64,000 nt of DNA. It comes from Oenanthe sinensis (lineage: Eukaryota > Streptophyta > Magnoliopsida > Apiales > Apiaceae). This document shows, piece by piece, positions 12,111 to 25,073 of the stretch. Positions within the stretch are counted from its first letter, which is position 1. Each line of letters begins with the position of its first letter. The stretch covers positions 11,000,001 to 11,064,000 of the forward strand of contig JAPMAC010000231.1 in the NCBI GenBank assembly GCA_028671895.1, in the 5' to 3' direction. A program made the translations under genes and the position numbers. The notes below the pieces were generated by a model, which was not told the DNA's origin, did not search any database, and saw only the letters and a list, made by a program, of their open reading frames with translations.

Positions 12111-13547
12111 TGTTGGTGAGATTACGAAGCTGTATGAATAGTAATCGTGATAACTCAACACTAGAACAGGATAAGTAAATAATACCATGCATATACAGAA
12201 ATCAGGAAGAAATGATGACAAGGCAGATACAGTGAATCAAGACATTAGAAGAAGTTTTGAAGTCTTATATAGGTCACTGAAAGAAGTTCATTAATATGTT
12301 CATGCTTCAGTGAAGAATAATGGTTGAAGACTTTCAGGGTTTCAAAAGTGTTGAAGATTCAGTATAGAAGTGCCACTAGAAGATTTCAGTATAAAGACAT
12401 TGATTGAAGATAGACAGTATTCGAAGCATAGAAATCTAGAAGGGTAAAGACAAAGGTTAAAGAAGATGGCTGCAGTCTTGAAGTTATACTCACCGAAAGA
12501 AGTTCATTTGTATGTTCAAGCGTCAGTGAAAAAAGAATGATGTATTCAAGATTGTGGTAGTACTGGAGACTTTGTCTAAGTACCAGAAAAGATTCCAGTG
12601 AAAGTACAGTGTTTATTGACCGTCAGTCTTCGAAGCAATGAAGTTGCTGCCAACTTAACAATGCAAGTAAAGCTATAATACGAAGACCTGGATCAAAGTT
12701 AGTCATCTGTGAACCAGACCAGTTGCACTAGGCCGGCGTTAGCAGTTTGTGAAAGGAATCTGAGTATTAATCATAGAAGAATTGTTAAGTTGAAGAATGT
12801 ACTTGGAAAGAACGGTTATTTATTAAGGTACGAAAAATGATTTGTAGAGGCTACACCCAAACAGCTAACAGCTAAACAGCTCAAAGGGTGGAGGGTGCAA
12901 AGTGTCACAACCTTCGTACGAAAAGTGGAAGTTTCCGAACTATATTCGAAGAACGGAAACAGCTCAGGGTACAAGGTGTAATGTGACAAGATTTTGGTAC
13001 AAGAAATGGAAGTTGGGGAACCTCAGTCAAGCAGTGAAAAGAGGGTCAAAGTGCAGTGATCAAATTGCACTTTGACCAAGTAAATGAATAGTGAGGCGCA
13101 ACAAACTTATTCACGCGCAACAAACATTCATATATTTCTTAAGGCATTTGTTATGTGGCGCCTGGCCGGGGCAAGAAGAGATAATTTATACACACCCATA
13201 CCATGCTCCCGGTTAGATATTAGGACCCGATTTTTATCAAAAAATGCTCAGGGCTCCTAGATATCACTCCCTACGGACTCAGTTTTTCCTTGTACTAATT
13301 TAGATATATTTGTATAGTAACTGAGCCTAATATTTTTGTATTAGTAACAAAGAACTAATTTGTTCTTTGGAAGCCAGTTATATTTTTAACTCGGTGTAGC
13401 ACCCCTTTGGGTTTATATATGAAAGATATATTCCTGGAAACTTGTCTCATTTAATTACTTGCTAATTTTCCGTAAATTCCGAAAAGAAATTAAATTATTG
13501 TAAGTATCGTATTCAACCCCCCTTCTACGATACTTCGGCACCCAACA
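12111..13547 (+). repeat. 5' LTR of the nested copia element
   Basis: Begins TGTTGGTGAG and ends CACCCAACA. 1,437 bp against 1,824 bp for its partner: about 290 bp (the GC-rich stretch represented at 24280-24580) and about 110 bp (represented at about 24890-25000) are absent here. It contains two imperfect copies of a block with GAAAGAAGTTCATT and CAGTGAA, about 215 bp apart (near 12270 and 12490). Confidence 0.9.
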
Positions 13548-13549
13548 AT

Positions 13550-13560
13550 TGGTATCAGAG
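13550..13560 (+). other. Primer-binding site (tRNA-Met) of the nested element
   Basis: TGGTATCAGAG, two bases after the 5' LTR, complementary to the 3' end of plant initiator tRNA-Met, the usual primer for copia reverse transcription. It fixes the plus orientation of the element. Confidence 0.85.
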
Positions 13561-13639
13561 ACTGCTGATTGATAGAAATCAGGATCCTTTAGCCCAGTGG
13601 AGCTCACCAAATCCAAGTTGCTTACTCAAAAGGAGGCCT

Positions 13640-14050
13640 TGTTAAATAAGTTTAATTATAAACTTTTAATATTTTTATTTTATAAACTTTTATAAAATTT
13701 GTTTTATAAATTTTTATTATTTTATATTATAGATTTTAATTAGTTTATTTTATAAACTTAATATTAATTTTATTTTTTAAAATTTTATTAAAAAATTTAT
13801 AAATTCTTATTACTTTATATTATAAATTTTATTTAGTTTATTTTATAAACTTATTATTAAATTTATTTTTTTAACTTTTATAAAATTTGTTTTATAAGCA
13901 CTTATTAGTTTATATTATAAATTTTAATTAATTTATTTTATAAACTTAATATTAAATTTATTTCATAAACTTTATAAAATTCATTTTATAAACTTTTATT
14001 AGTTTATATTATAAATTTTAATTAGTTTATTTTATAAATTAAATAAAGTT
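13640..14050. repeat. AT-rich imperfect tandem repeat in the leader
   Basis: Several degenerate copies of a unit built from TTTATAAACTTTTAT and TTATATTATAAATTTTAATT. Unit length is roughly 100 bp with a shorter sub-period. Noncoding, and located between the primer site and gag. Confidence 0.7.
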
Positions 14051-14589
14051 TACATTTTAAATTTATTAAACATACGAAAGCTTGAAGTCAGGAGCATTCA
14101 AAATCAGTACAGACAATTACCTGCGCGGAAATCAACCGCAACATAGTTTGGCGCGTGGTTTCACCTGATCAAGTGACTTGATTTTGTTCTCTCTCACAAG
14201 TTGCGCTTGTACAGGGTTCCCCTCTGCAAGACGCAACTTAGTTTCATTTTATATTTGTTGCGCCTGTACACGGGTTCCACTGTATAGGCGCCACAAAAAT
14301 ACTTAGGCGTCAGTTAATCCCCAAGTACAGTTTGGTACCCAAATTTTGTACCCTTTAATTTTTAGTTTAGATTTATTTATTTTTCCAGAAAATTTAAAAT
14401 TCTTAAAAACTAAATTTTTTCTTAAATATTAATTTACGATATTTTAATTTTTAAGAAAATTCGAAATTCTTGAAAATTAATTTGTTGTATATTTTTATTT
14501 TTGATTAATTTATTTTTTTAAGAAAATTAAAAATTCTATAAATTTAAATTTTTCTTAAATATTAATTCGAGGGTGCACAAGGGTTTGTA

Positions 14590-15620
14590 GATGAAGATTT
14601 TTCCGGGTATTGAAGACAACAAAAATTGACTGAAGATTATCCAATGAAGTTAATTTTAGAACATGTTGAAGAAATAGTGGGTACTAATTTCCTCAGAGGT
14701 TTACTCCATAGGATCCCACTAATATTTTGGAAGCTGCAAAAGAAGAGATTAATTTGGGTACAGTTTTTGGTTAAATTGAATTGTATTTTTGGATGAAAAA
14801 TCTTAGGGGTTTGAAGTAGTGAAGGAGAACAAACTGGACATCCTGAAATCTCAGTACAAGTCTTAAAGATTATTCTACAGGGAGATTACAGGAAGCTCGT
14901 GCTAACACTGCAGATCATCTGGAATACAGGGATACGGCCAACAAGGATTTAAGGATACAACCACATTGTCTGTAAAAGACCTGTATGTGCTGAAGGCCTA
15001 TGAACTAGAACAAGAGCTAGAGAAGATAATATTTGGTAAAGCAGGTTGTTAGCATATCCACTGTATTTGTGACCTAGGAACCAAATTTGATTGAATTCAA
15101 GTTTGAGAACCTCTTAACAGAAACGAAATGATCCTAGAAGCTAAATTGAAGATGTAGTAGCTCAAGGTAGTGGTCAAGGTGTTATAAGTGAATCGTACAC
15201 TTTGGAATAACCTGAGAATTGGACTGCAAGTCAAGCCTGTAGGGCAACAGGAAGTTTAGTAACATTAGATTCAGACGGAATTCTAATTCTTAATCTAAGA
15301 TCCTTACCTATAGATTCCGTAAAGGAGATTTTCAAGAACAATTCAAGAGGCGGTTGCAAGACAGGGATGGTTTATATTAGAAAGACAAGATCAGGGGTTT
15401 GCTACACAGTTTGAAGAAGCCTGTACAAGCAAATGATGACAGACACTGTGTTGGGTTGAAGAAGGAATCTCAGGCATTAGTGAGGATGCAGTAAGGGAAA
15501 ACATTTATTGATGAAGTTAAATGCAAGGCTAATTCTATCAGTGACAGTGATGAACCAAATGGATATCTGGCATCAATGACCAACACTGGAGATGAATCAC
15601 TAAGCACTTCACAGGTACAC
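14590..15620 (+). pseudogene. gag relic of the nested copia element
   Basis: Broken plus-strand frames include HLEYRDTANKDLRIQ and LSVKDLYVLKAYELEQELEK (about 14910-15030). The latter aligns with LPLETLYGILKTYELEFYQK of the young element's gag. No intact zinc knuckle can be read; multiple stops and frameshifts. Between 15620 and 16860 nothing beyond poorly preserved pol leader is visible; the 87-codon stretch at 16456-16719 was not assigned. Confidence 0.7.
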
Positions 15621-16859
15621 ATTCTAACTAGTATACGTTTATCTAATTCAGAACTATATAATTATTAGGTATTGAAATGTATTATATTCATGTCAACATG
15701 TTAGCATCTTAGGACTTAAATGCTTAATTGATTGCTAGGAATAAGATCGCATGCTAGGATTCATGAGTTTAAATAAGTACATTTCATACTTGATTTTATA
15801 TGCAGTAAAATGAATATCTAGAATTAGATAGAGTATTCTAGACGATTAGGTGTATCCCTGAACATTTGCTGGAACTTGATTTAAATCTTCTATAATTTAA
15901 TACCTCTGTTAATGTTGTGAAAATTGATAATAGGTAAACAGGTCATAGATCAAATATTTTATATTTGTTCTTATTGTGATAAATGACTTGTTAAGTGTAT
16001 GTGGAATTTGATATTGCTTATAATGTTTTATTCAAATATTATGCATATTATTAAATTATTTATGTGCTTATTTTCACATGATTTGCTCGCACTCACATAG
16101 TTGCACTTAAATGTCATATCAAATCATATATTGCTTGTTAGAGATAAGATAGTGGAATTATCTAAGTTGTCAGTAACATTTGTTGATTCAAGGATTAATC
16201 TAAATATGACTTAGGTAATTATAGATAGTTAAAAATGTTAGGCAACGACAGAAATGGATTAGATAGAATTAGTAATTTGTTAGTTCTTCTATCCATGTGC
16301 TTTATGCATAGAAGCTGTTGTTACCTCTAGTAATATCTCTAACCCATCTGGACTCAATTGAAGTTTAGTACCAAGAAGCTTATCATTTGTGATTGCAGAG
16401 TATGTAACAAAAGATAAAAGTTATGTGACTTCGTGACATTTATTGTTCGAGGCATATGATTAAGATTAAAGCTCTGACATCACAGTTGGTTGAGAAAGCC
16501 TACCCAACGGCAACCTTTAGAGATGACAACAGAGGATGTACAAGAGATTTGGCTATCATGATTTTTGAATTGTCATCAGTGGAAGCATCTTTCTTTTGGA
16601 AGGACTTAAGAACTATCTATAGGGCACTAGGAAATTCTTTGTCAAGGGTTTTTTGGAAAAGCATTGTAAAGGAAAAGTGTTTAATCTCAAACAAGAAGGT
16701 TGGAAGCTCACTCATCTAAGAGTGAAGAATTTTGTTCGTAGCTGACATGAATTTTGTATGCAAAGTTGAAGTGAACTTTTCAGTAAAGCTTTATCAGTAA
16801 AGAGTTAGCTATAGCATAAGAAGCTCTCACACTTGGTCAACAAGACAATGGATTCTTCG

Positions 16860-17450
16860 ATAAAGATGAAATTGGTGAGAGGGCTGCTTCATATGAAATT
16901 ATATCCAGAAGGACATCTTGAAGTATGTCACATAGGGAAGTCAATGAAAACATCACACTGAAGCAAATTATGTCATGGAAGAAATATGCTTAGTGGTGGT
17001 TGATGACAACCCTAGTTACAAGTTGGTGATGTTCGTGCATTCAACAGAAAATATATCACAGACGGTGATTGATCACATCAGGTAGATCAAGTTGGAAGCA
17101 AAGTAAGTTGTGAGAACTTTGAAGTCAGATATTGGAACTCAATTTCACGAATGAAGTTCTAAATGAAGTCTGCACTCATAAAGGTACTTTGAAGCTGACA
17201 CAATTAACACAATATGCTGCTTTAATCAACAAGATCATGAAAAGACATCATATGAGTTAATGGCCAACCAGAAGCAAACACTGAAGCTCATTCGTGTGTT
17301 TGGAGGAAATTGACATTTATTGAAGATTTATATGAGTATCTTGGCAAGTTTGAAGTTAAGGCTCATGGAACAATTTTCATCGGCTACTCATTGAAGTCGA
17401 AAGCTTTCAAGGCATAAATGATGTAAAACCAGAAGGTGATTGAAATTCTG
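16860..17450 (+). pseudogene. Integrase relic of the nested copia element
   Basis: Order of readable pieces: the GAG-pre-integrase zinc region (PEGHLEVCHIGKSMKTSH, near 16920); LVVVDDNPSYKLVMFVHSTE (near 16990); RTLKSDIGTQF (near 17120), which matches the second catalytic Asp block of copia integrases; then KTSYELMANQK and LGKFEVKAHGTIFIGYSLKS (near 17340). Roughly 40 residues that should carry the catalytic Glu are deleted. Stops and frameshifts throughout. The 61-codon open frame at 17452-17637 is the acidic linker that follows integrase. Confidence 0.8.
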
Positions 17451-18159
17451 AGTGTATCGTTCTACTACACCAAGCTCCCAAGCATTCAAATTGAATGACT
17501 ACTCTAAATCTTTGAAGTTTGACATCATGTCAGAGTCAAATTCAGATACTGATGATGAAACTGAGGTTGCAAAAGGAATCAATGATAATTATGATGATTT
17601 AGATCCTATTAGTGGAAATGGTAGTAAAACTACATAACTCATGAACTTTAACAGAATCCACTTAATAAGGTGAAGGATCTTCAACACATCCTAGCAGCAA
17701 CTTAGGGGGAGCAAATAAAAGAAGGATCTACTAGTCGTACTTAACAATGAAGATCAAAGGAATACATCAAGAACATATCTGCCAAGACAAAAGGTTTGCA
17801 GTCAAAGTCAATCCTGGAATCTAGTTCTTAGTAAACCGAATTATTGAGTAAAGGCTAGAAGTGCTAATCAAAATAAACATATATTTTTCGGGATCTAACA
17901 TCTGGTATCCCAAATAACACTGAAAATGCACTGATTGATCCAGATTGGGTGATTGCAAATGCAAGATGATCTGAATCAGTTCAAAGGCAGAAACTATTGA
18001 AGCTGAAACCCAGACCACTAAAGTCGAAGCTGAAATTGGTACAATAAGGGTTCTCAGAGACTGGAAGATTATTGGCATTGTTATGAGGGACAAAGCCAAA
18101 CTGGTTTCTACAGGTTACTATAAAGTAGAAGGCATCAATGATGATAGAAACAGAATCTT

Positions 18160-19420
18160 CAAGACTTTCAAGATCAAACAGTAAGTACCAGTGACGAGAC
18201 TTGATCCTTTTAGGGCCTAACAAGATGATGACCTAACAGCAGGATATCCCTAGCACATGTTGAGCATTCAAGCATGAAGATCTATCATATGAATGTGAAC
18301 AAGGGCACTCCTGAATGGTGAGTTAGAAGTTGAAGTTGATGTACAACTCCTAGACTTTGAAGTTGCAGATCATTAGAATTTGTATATCATCCTTTTCACA
18401 AGCTCTCCATGAATGGAGTTAGGGATTCAAGCAAATCGTCAAGGACATGGTATGACATTCTAACTTGTGTATTACTTGAAAATGATTTTATTTTAGTAAG
18501 ATTGTTATGCATATATATATCTAGAATGCAAGGCACACACATTATTCAATATTAGTGCAAGTATACCATGATTATATTATATATGGATCTACTAATGATA
18601 ATTTGGCAAGAGTTTATTGCTAAGTTAATGCAGAGTAGGTACAAGATGAGCATGTTGGAAGAGTTGCAATTCTTTTTGGATTATAAGTAATTCAAAAGAA
18701 TTATGGCAATTAAATTAAGTCAAGGATCTTTTGAAGATGCGCAATTTAGAAGATTTTAGACCTGCCAAGACTTCTTGCCAACAAACCACTAAGCTTGATT
18801 AGGGTAAATCAGGTATATGAACTGAAGTGACAAGCTATAGAGGTATGATCAGCTTATTACTTATTCAAGTGCATAAAGATCATATATTTTATTCTCGATA
18901 TGCCTATGTGCAAGTTTTCAAGTGGATACTAGAGAATCTTATCTTATAGCTAAGTTATAAATTTTTAGATATCTTAGGGGATCACCAATTCTCAGAATCA
19001 GGTACCCTAAAGATACTAGGTTTAACCTAATTGGCTATATAGATATAGATGATGCAGGTTGTAAGAAAGACAGGGAAGTAACTTCTAAAAGCTGTCAATT
19101 TCGTGGAAGAAGTTGGATTCTTATTGAAATAAGAGAAAACATTCAACACACATAGTTGCAGCAAAGTCTAACCTTAAAGCAGCTAGTGAATGTGATGATC
19201 TGATCTTCTAAACAAGGAAACTTCTTCAACTCCAACAACTCTGTTGGATACTCTCTACAGTACATATGGAACAAGTACATCGACACCAGGTATCATTTCT
19301 TTCGAGATTGTCCTTAGTAGAATAACTTGCAGATATTTGTTAAACAACTTGATGAATTCATTTTGTTGAAGTTGGTTAGTGAACTTGAGATATTATTTAT
19401 ATGCATATTTGTTGGAAATC
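18160..19420 (+). pseudogene. Reverse transcriptase and RNase H relic of the nested copia element
   Basis: Readable plus-strand pieces run in the right order. Near 18449 is the YDxL region that follows the LKQAPR motif. At 18620-18700 is FIAKLMQSRYKMSMLEELQF. At 18842 is YRGMISLLL. Around 19020-19150 are RNase H segments (GYIDID, AGCKKDREVTSKSCQFRGR). At 19270-19410 are DTRYHFFRD and LQIFVKQLDEFILLKLVSEL, the end of a copia pol. Stops and frameshifts separate them; the YxDD catalytic box lies in deleted or unreadable sequence. Confidence 0.8.
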
Positions 19421-21400
19421 TCATCTGCAATGAATTCTTAAATGAGTTCACAAATATTAAATCGTCTTTATTTAAAGGACTTGTGAATTTATTTTTAAAT
19501 CCAATACCTCATACTTTTTGTTATTAGTTTAATTATCATGCTTACAATGGTATATGCATATGTGGTAGTTAAATGATTTATCATAAAGTTAATAGCATAA
19601 TTATTTGTATGTTAAATATTTGATGAATATTAGTCAATGATATCTTGCTTAATTGTTCTGATATTTTGCTCTGATAGTATTAAATATTTTATTACAAATA
19701 ATTGTGATACTTTTGATATTAGTGACAATATTTAGAATTTATATTCTAAATAAATAATGCATATTTCAAAACTCACTAATATTAGAAGATGAAGTATTTT
19801 TTAAATCATGTGTATAAAACTCTCAATATTTTATATACTTAGAAAATATTTCTAAAATTTGGTTTTATTAGCGAGAAGTTGTAATTAGGATTACAAGTAT
19901 TAAATGTCAATATTTAAAGGACTTGTGAATTTCTATTCAATTATTTTCTCGAGCTTATGTACATCAATAATAATTATTATGAGTATAATTGTAATATGCT
20001 AGAGTGACAATTATTAGATATAGCGTAGGAAGTTAGATGCTAATATTCAATCCTATGAATATTTAGTATTTAGCGAAATTATTTTATCTTATTAAAATTA
20101 TGGATTGAAGCAATTCAATGATTATTAGTTTCATAATTCTGATTTGATAAAATATTAGAAGCATAATTTCTTGCATTATGAAATTATTGATAAATATCAA
20201 GTAATGATATTTTGTTAATGTTTCTTTGTAATTAATTGTGATATTTTTAATATTAGTGATAATATTTGTTGCTTATCTGAAATCACTAATAATAAAATTA
20301 TGCATAAATACTTATTGTTCTATTGAATAATTGTCACATGTTATTTGATTTAAATATGCATGTATGTGGTAACTGTTTAGTATTACAATTAGTTTTCTTT
20401 ATTTAACTGAATTTTAAACTTGAATGTATTAAAAAGAATTTCTTGTCTGATTCTTTTTCAAAACGTTTTATTCAAAGATAAATTCATTTTTCTATCAGTT
20501 TTAAAGAAGAAAACATCAAAATTCTTTTTCAAAACTTCTCTTTTAAAAATCTTTTGATTTACAACCCTGTTTTATTTTCCCAAACCTAGGGTGTGAATTA
20601 AATTTTTCTTGAGGATAATTTTTCTTCAATCTCAAATTTTTTTATCCTCTCCCAAAAGCTAGTTTTAAAAGTTTTATCTTACAAAGCTTTTTCTCTCTTA
20701 ATTTTTCTTTTTAAAGTGGCAGAAAATTTGTGACTGCTATTTTATTTTGAGAAATTATTTTAACTTCGAGGTACCAATCACTTGTAAAATGATTTGTTTT
20801 TAAACACTTGTTTCAATGTATGTTTCACATAGATTCATAGTACCTAAACAATGGTTGTTGCTTTGAAGGCCTAGTGTTGTATTGTTAAGCATTCATTCAC
20901 CCCAATTGTCATGTTTTTATTTTAAGTCGGGGAAACTATCAAATGGATGAAAATGATGTAAATCATAATTGCATTATGAGTCGGAAAATCATAGTCCTCT
21001 ATCTGATAAGGATGTTTTGCAAAACTATTTTCAAAACTTACAGTACTTAGGTTTTAAAGGAAAAGAGTCATTTTATTGAGATAGAATGTGGTAAGAGAGT
21101 TGAATTTCTTCTTTGGTATAAATTACCCCGTTTTATTATGAGAAGTTTGCCTTATAAGAAATTCATAAAGGATGGAATTTTTCTCTAATACACTTTCTCG
21201 CGTTTTATTATGGGATAGGTATCTTAAAGAAAATTTCTATTGGTATCATGTTCTTAAATGATAAATCTTTAGAACCGATAAAACTCTTTTACTAAAAGTG
21301 CTTTAATGCAATCGTTTACCATTCCTTCATATATTTTTCCTTCTCGTTAGGATGAAAAATATATTTTGGAATGTTAAGGTGATTATCTTTTAATCTTGAT
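19421..21400. other. Noncoding AT-rich part of the nested element
   Basis: Between RNase H and the later coding-like relics. Very AT-rich, no domain recognised, no open frame of interest. It corresponds in position to the spacer that separates pol from the 3' ORF in the young copia element. Confidence 0.5.
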
Positions 21401-23230
21401 TGATTCTTTCCGCTTAGCCCATAGTAGCTTCAGAAGCTGGCCAAGAGGTTGAAAACCCATCAATCTCTTACCCAGACCATAGTACCAAACACTAATTCAT
21501 CCACTTCCATATATTAACCCCTGGAGATACAAGGAACATATGTAAGTTAGAGGTTGATAAGGGAGAAACTGCACTTGATGCAACAAATAAGGATAAAGTC
21601 GGAAGTGCACCCACAGCTCTACCTCTAGAGAAGAAAAGTAGTATATAACTGAGGTAACTGTAAGCTCATCTGCATCTTCTCAAAAGGATGCAGAGCTGAA
21701 AAGACAATAAAACTGTCTCTGGAATCATTCTCTCAACAGGGTGAGTCCATTGAAATTTGCTCGTCAGCCAGAGCACCTTGTAATGAGTCAAGCACACCAC
21801 TAGCTTTTATGCTGATGGTAAGCCTAAATAGATAAATTCTAATAACACAGTGCAAGGCGTGCACAGTAAGAGGTATATGTATTCAGAGGATATATATACT
21901 CTAGTCAAACATTACACTGTCCAAGGTATCTACCTCAAACAGAAGTTAATCTTCTGCATCCCGAAAGGGAGATCTCTTGTTCAGATTTATCTGGGCTTGA
22001 GAGGCAACTGCTTGGAAAGAATTCTTCGGATGAGTCAAGTAGGGTATTTTACACAAATTCCCGTCACAGGGTTACGAGGGAAACGTAGGCTCTAAATTGT
22101 CATTCATTACATTGCCTACTACGTCTCCCCTCCTGGAAGGAAGATTTCCAGATCCTGAAAAGGAATGTCCACCTCCCGTTTACGGAGAAGGTGTGAGGCA
22201 ACTTCTTGATAGAACAAGGCAGGATTCCCTAACAGATATTAATATCTTGGGATAACCCATCTCAAAGAGGTGAGGCTCCACTAGACAGTGATTTAGCAAT
22301 TGCTATTGAGTCTGGTGATGAGATAGTGCTTATGCATGACAGATCAAGAACACCTCTACGAGGCAATTCTCCACTTGATAGTGATTCAATTAATTTTGGT
22401 GAATTAGGTGATGAGAATATAAATGAATTGATGGATTTCACTTGCAGGTACAAAATATTATATTCGAAACGCAGAGTGAAAGTGAGAGAGAGAAACACTT
22501 AAGTGAAAGTAAGGGAGAGATACACTTGAGTGAGAGATATGGAGAGAAAGAGTGAAACACTTCAAAGTGCTCGATACTTTAGTGTAAACACCAACAGAAC
22601 ATAGTAGAAGTGAGGAAACCATAGACCAAACACTTACCCTTGCTACATGTTACTTCTGAAAGAAAAGCTACTATATTTTCTCAATCAATGACAGAAGAGA
22701 ACCTTCCTTGGAAGACAAACCATTCCAAAGATGGGCCATTGGAGGATTCCTCAACTAAGAGGGAGAATTTAGTAAGAAAAAGGAAAAATGAGAAGTTAAT
22801 AAAGTCTTATCTTCGTATCCTTAGGAGAAGTTAATATCCTTAGGGGAGAATTTAGATAAGAAAAAGAAGAAGAATTACATTCTCAGGGGGAGAACATTAC
22901 TTGAGCTATAATCTATATTCTATTGAAGACATTCCCATAAATTTTAATTCTTATGTAGCTCTGTTTATGATAAGTTCTTTAAGTTGAACTGTGAAGGATT
23001 TTGAAGCAGAGAAAGCTCAAACACAGACAGAAATGAAGATGATACAGCATGAATATCAGTTCAGTGCTAAAAGAACAAACATTTTTCATTTCACTTACAC
23101 AAGAAATTTGGAAATGCAGAATCTGATCCAGAGAAACTAGTAGCGTTATTTACAAGTCCCGGGCGATTACTTTTTCTAGTTGTTAGTTGAGTTATCCTCT
23201 CTATGAGATTTGTTTGCTATGTTTAACAAT
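21401..23230 (+). pseudogene. Possible decayed 3' ORF of the nested element
   Basis: Plus-strand coding-like scraps: an acidic stretch at about 22270-22500 with a repeated theme (PLDSDLAIAIESGDE and PLDSDSINFGELGDE), a basic stretch at 22640-22834, and a coiled-coil-like stretch near 23000 (DFEAEKAQTQTEMKMIQHE). A short GA-rich tandem repeat lies at 22476-22562. Position (after RNase H, before the purine tract) and charge pattern resemble the 3' ORF of the young element, but I see no clear residue-level match. Assignment by position only. Confidence 0.35.
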
Positions 23231-23244
23231 CAAATAGGGGAGAT
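23231..23244 (+). other. Polypurine tract of the nested element
   Basis: AAATAGGGGAGAT directly before the 3' LTR (TGTCGG at 23245); primes plus-strand DNA synthesis in LTR elements. Confidence 0.8.
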
Positions 23245-25068
23245 TGTCGGTGAGATTACGAAGCTGTATGAATAGTAATCGCGATAACTCAACACTAGAA
23301 CATGACAAGTAAATAATACTATGCCTACACAGAAATCAGGAAAAAATGAAGACAAGGTAGATACAGTGAATCAAGATATTAGAAGAAGTTTTGAAGTCTA
23401 CTACAGGTCACTGAAAGAAGTTCATTAATATGTTCATGCTTCAGTGAAGAATAATGGTTGAAGACTTTCAGGGTTTCAAAAGTTTTGAAGATTCAGTATA
23501 GAAGTTCCACTAGAAGATTTCAGTGTAAAGACATTGATTGAAGATAGACAGTATTCGAAGCATAGGAATCTAGAATGGTAAAGACAAAGGTTAAAGAAGA
23601 CGGCTGCAGTCTTGAAGTTATACTCACTGAAAGAAGTTCATTTGTATGTTCAAGCGTCAGTGAAAAAAGAATGATGTATTCAAGATTGTGGTAGTACTGG
23701 AGACTTTGTCTAAGTACCAGAAAAGATTCCAGTGAAAGTACAGTGTTTATTGACCGTCAGTCTTCGAAGCAATAAAGTTGCTGCAAACTTAACAATGCAA
23801 GTAAAGCTATAATACGAAGACCTGGATCAAAGTTAGTCATCTGTGAATCAGACCAGTTGCACTAGGAGTTAGCAATTTGTGAAAGGAATCTGAGTATTAA
23901 TCATAGAAGAATTGTTAAGTTGAAGAACGTACTTGAAAAGAACGGTTTTTATTAAGGTACGAAAAATGATTTGTAGAGGCTATACCCAAACAGCTAAACA
24001 GCTCAAAGAGTGCAGGGTGCAAAGTGTCACAACCTTGGTACGAAAAGTGGAAGTTTCCGAACTACATTCGAAGAACGGAAACAGCTCAGGGTCCAGGGTG
24101 TAATGTGACAAGACTTTGGTACAAGAAATGGAAGTTGGGGAACTTCAGTCAAGTAGTGAAAAGAGGGTCAAAGTGCAGTGATCAAATTGTACTTTGACCA
24201 AGTAAATGAATAGTGAGGCGCAACAAACTTATTCACGCGCAACAAACATTCATATATTTCTTAAGGCATTTGTTATGTGGCGCCTCCCTTGTGCCTCCCC
24301 TGTGTAAAGCGCCACTTGTGGCACAACTTACTTTGGTTAATAATTTAATCAAGTAAGTTGCGCCTCCCCTGTATAAACAATGTGACAAGCGCAACTAAAG
24401 TTCCTGGCGCCACAAAAATTTTAAGGCGCAACAAAATATTTCTTGGCCCCACTTAACCCTCAGCCAATCAAATTACAGCAGCTCACTTTATTGATTTAAA
24501 GTCTACACAATTAAAAAGGGGACAACCACTCTTTAAGGGGTCGTCTTCTTCAACACAAATAATATGTAGGGAGCTTTTGCCGTGGCCGGGGCAATAAAAG
24601 ATAATTTATACACACCCATACCTTGCTCCCGGTCAGATATTAGGACCCGGTTCTTTATTGAAAAATGCGCAGGGCTCCTAGATATCACTCCCTACGGAAT
24701 CAGTTTTTCCTTGTACTAATTTAGATATATTTGTATAGGAATTGAGCCTAATATTTTTGTGTTAGTAGCAAAGAACTAATTTGTTCTTTGGAAACCAGTT
24801 ATATTTTTAACTGGGTGTAGCACCCCTCTGGATTTATATATGAAAGATATATTCCCGGAAACTTGTCTCATTTAATTAGTTGCTAATTTTCTTGAACCTA
24901 ATTGATTTATCCGGACACACAGAAAATTAGTAGGTAGCTCACTTAAACACTACAAATGGCCAAACCCACTCTGAAACAATAATTTATTTATCCGCAAATT
25001 TCGAAAAGAATTTAAATTATTATGAGTATCGTATTCAACCCCCTTCTACGATACTCTGGGACCCAACA
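23245..25068 (+). repeat. 3' LTR of the nested copia element
   Basis: Begins TGTCGGTGAG and ends GACCCAACA, followed by the AGTAT duplication (25069-25073). It keeps two segments missing from the 5' LTR. The GC-rich one at 24280-24450 carries repeated GCGCC/GGCGC words, and a related block also occurs in the element's leader (14120-14320). Confidence 0.9.
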
Positions 25069-25073
25069 AGTAT

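Larger units (their letters stand above)
12111..25068 (+). mobile_element. Nested, decayed Ty1/copia retrotransposon (Sirevirus-like)
   Basis: Complete LTR-to-LTR element of about 13 kb: 5' LTR 12111-13547, tRNA-Met primer site at 13550, gag and pol relics in plus orientation, purine tract, 3' LTR 23245-25068, and a perfect AGTAT duplication. It interrupts the older inverted LTR. Domain order (gag, integrase, RT, RNase H) is the copia order. Every coding block is broken by stops, frameshifts and deletions. About 3.8 kb lie between RNase H and the 3' LTR, more than a plain copia element has; this fits an element that once carried a 3' ORF. LTR divergence over the first ~370 bp is roughly 5% by eye, far less than the damage in pol would suggest. 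Confidence 0.9.

Noticed and set aside
16456..16719. 87-codon plus-strand frame in the nested copia element
   Set aside because: In the decayed gag-pol region but not alignable to any known copia domain by eye; not called as a gene.
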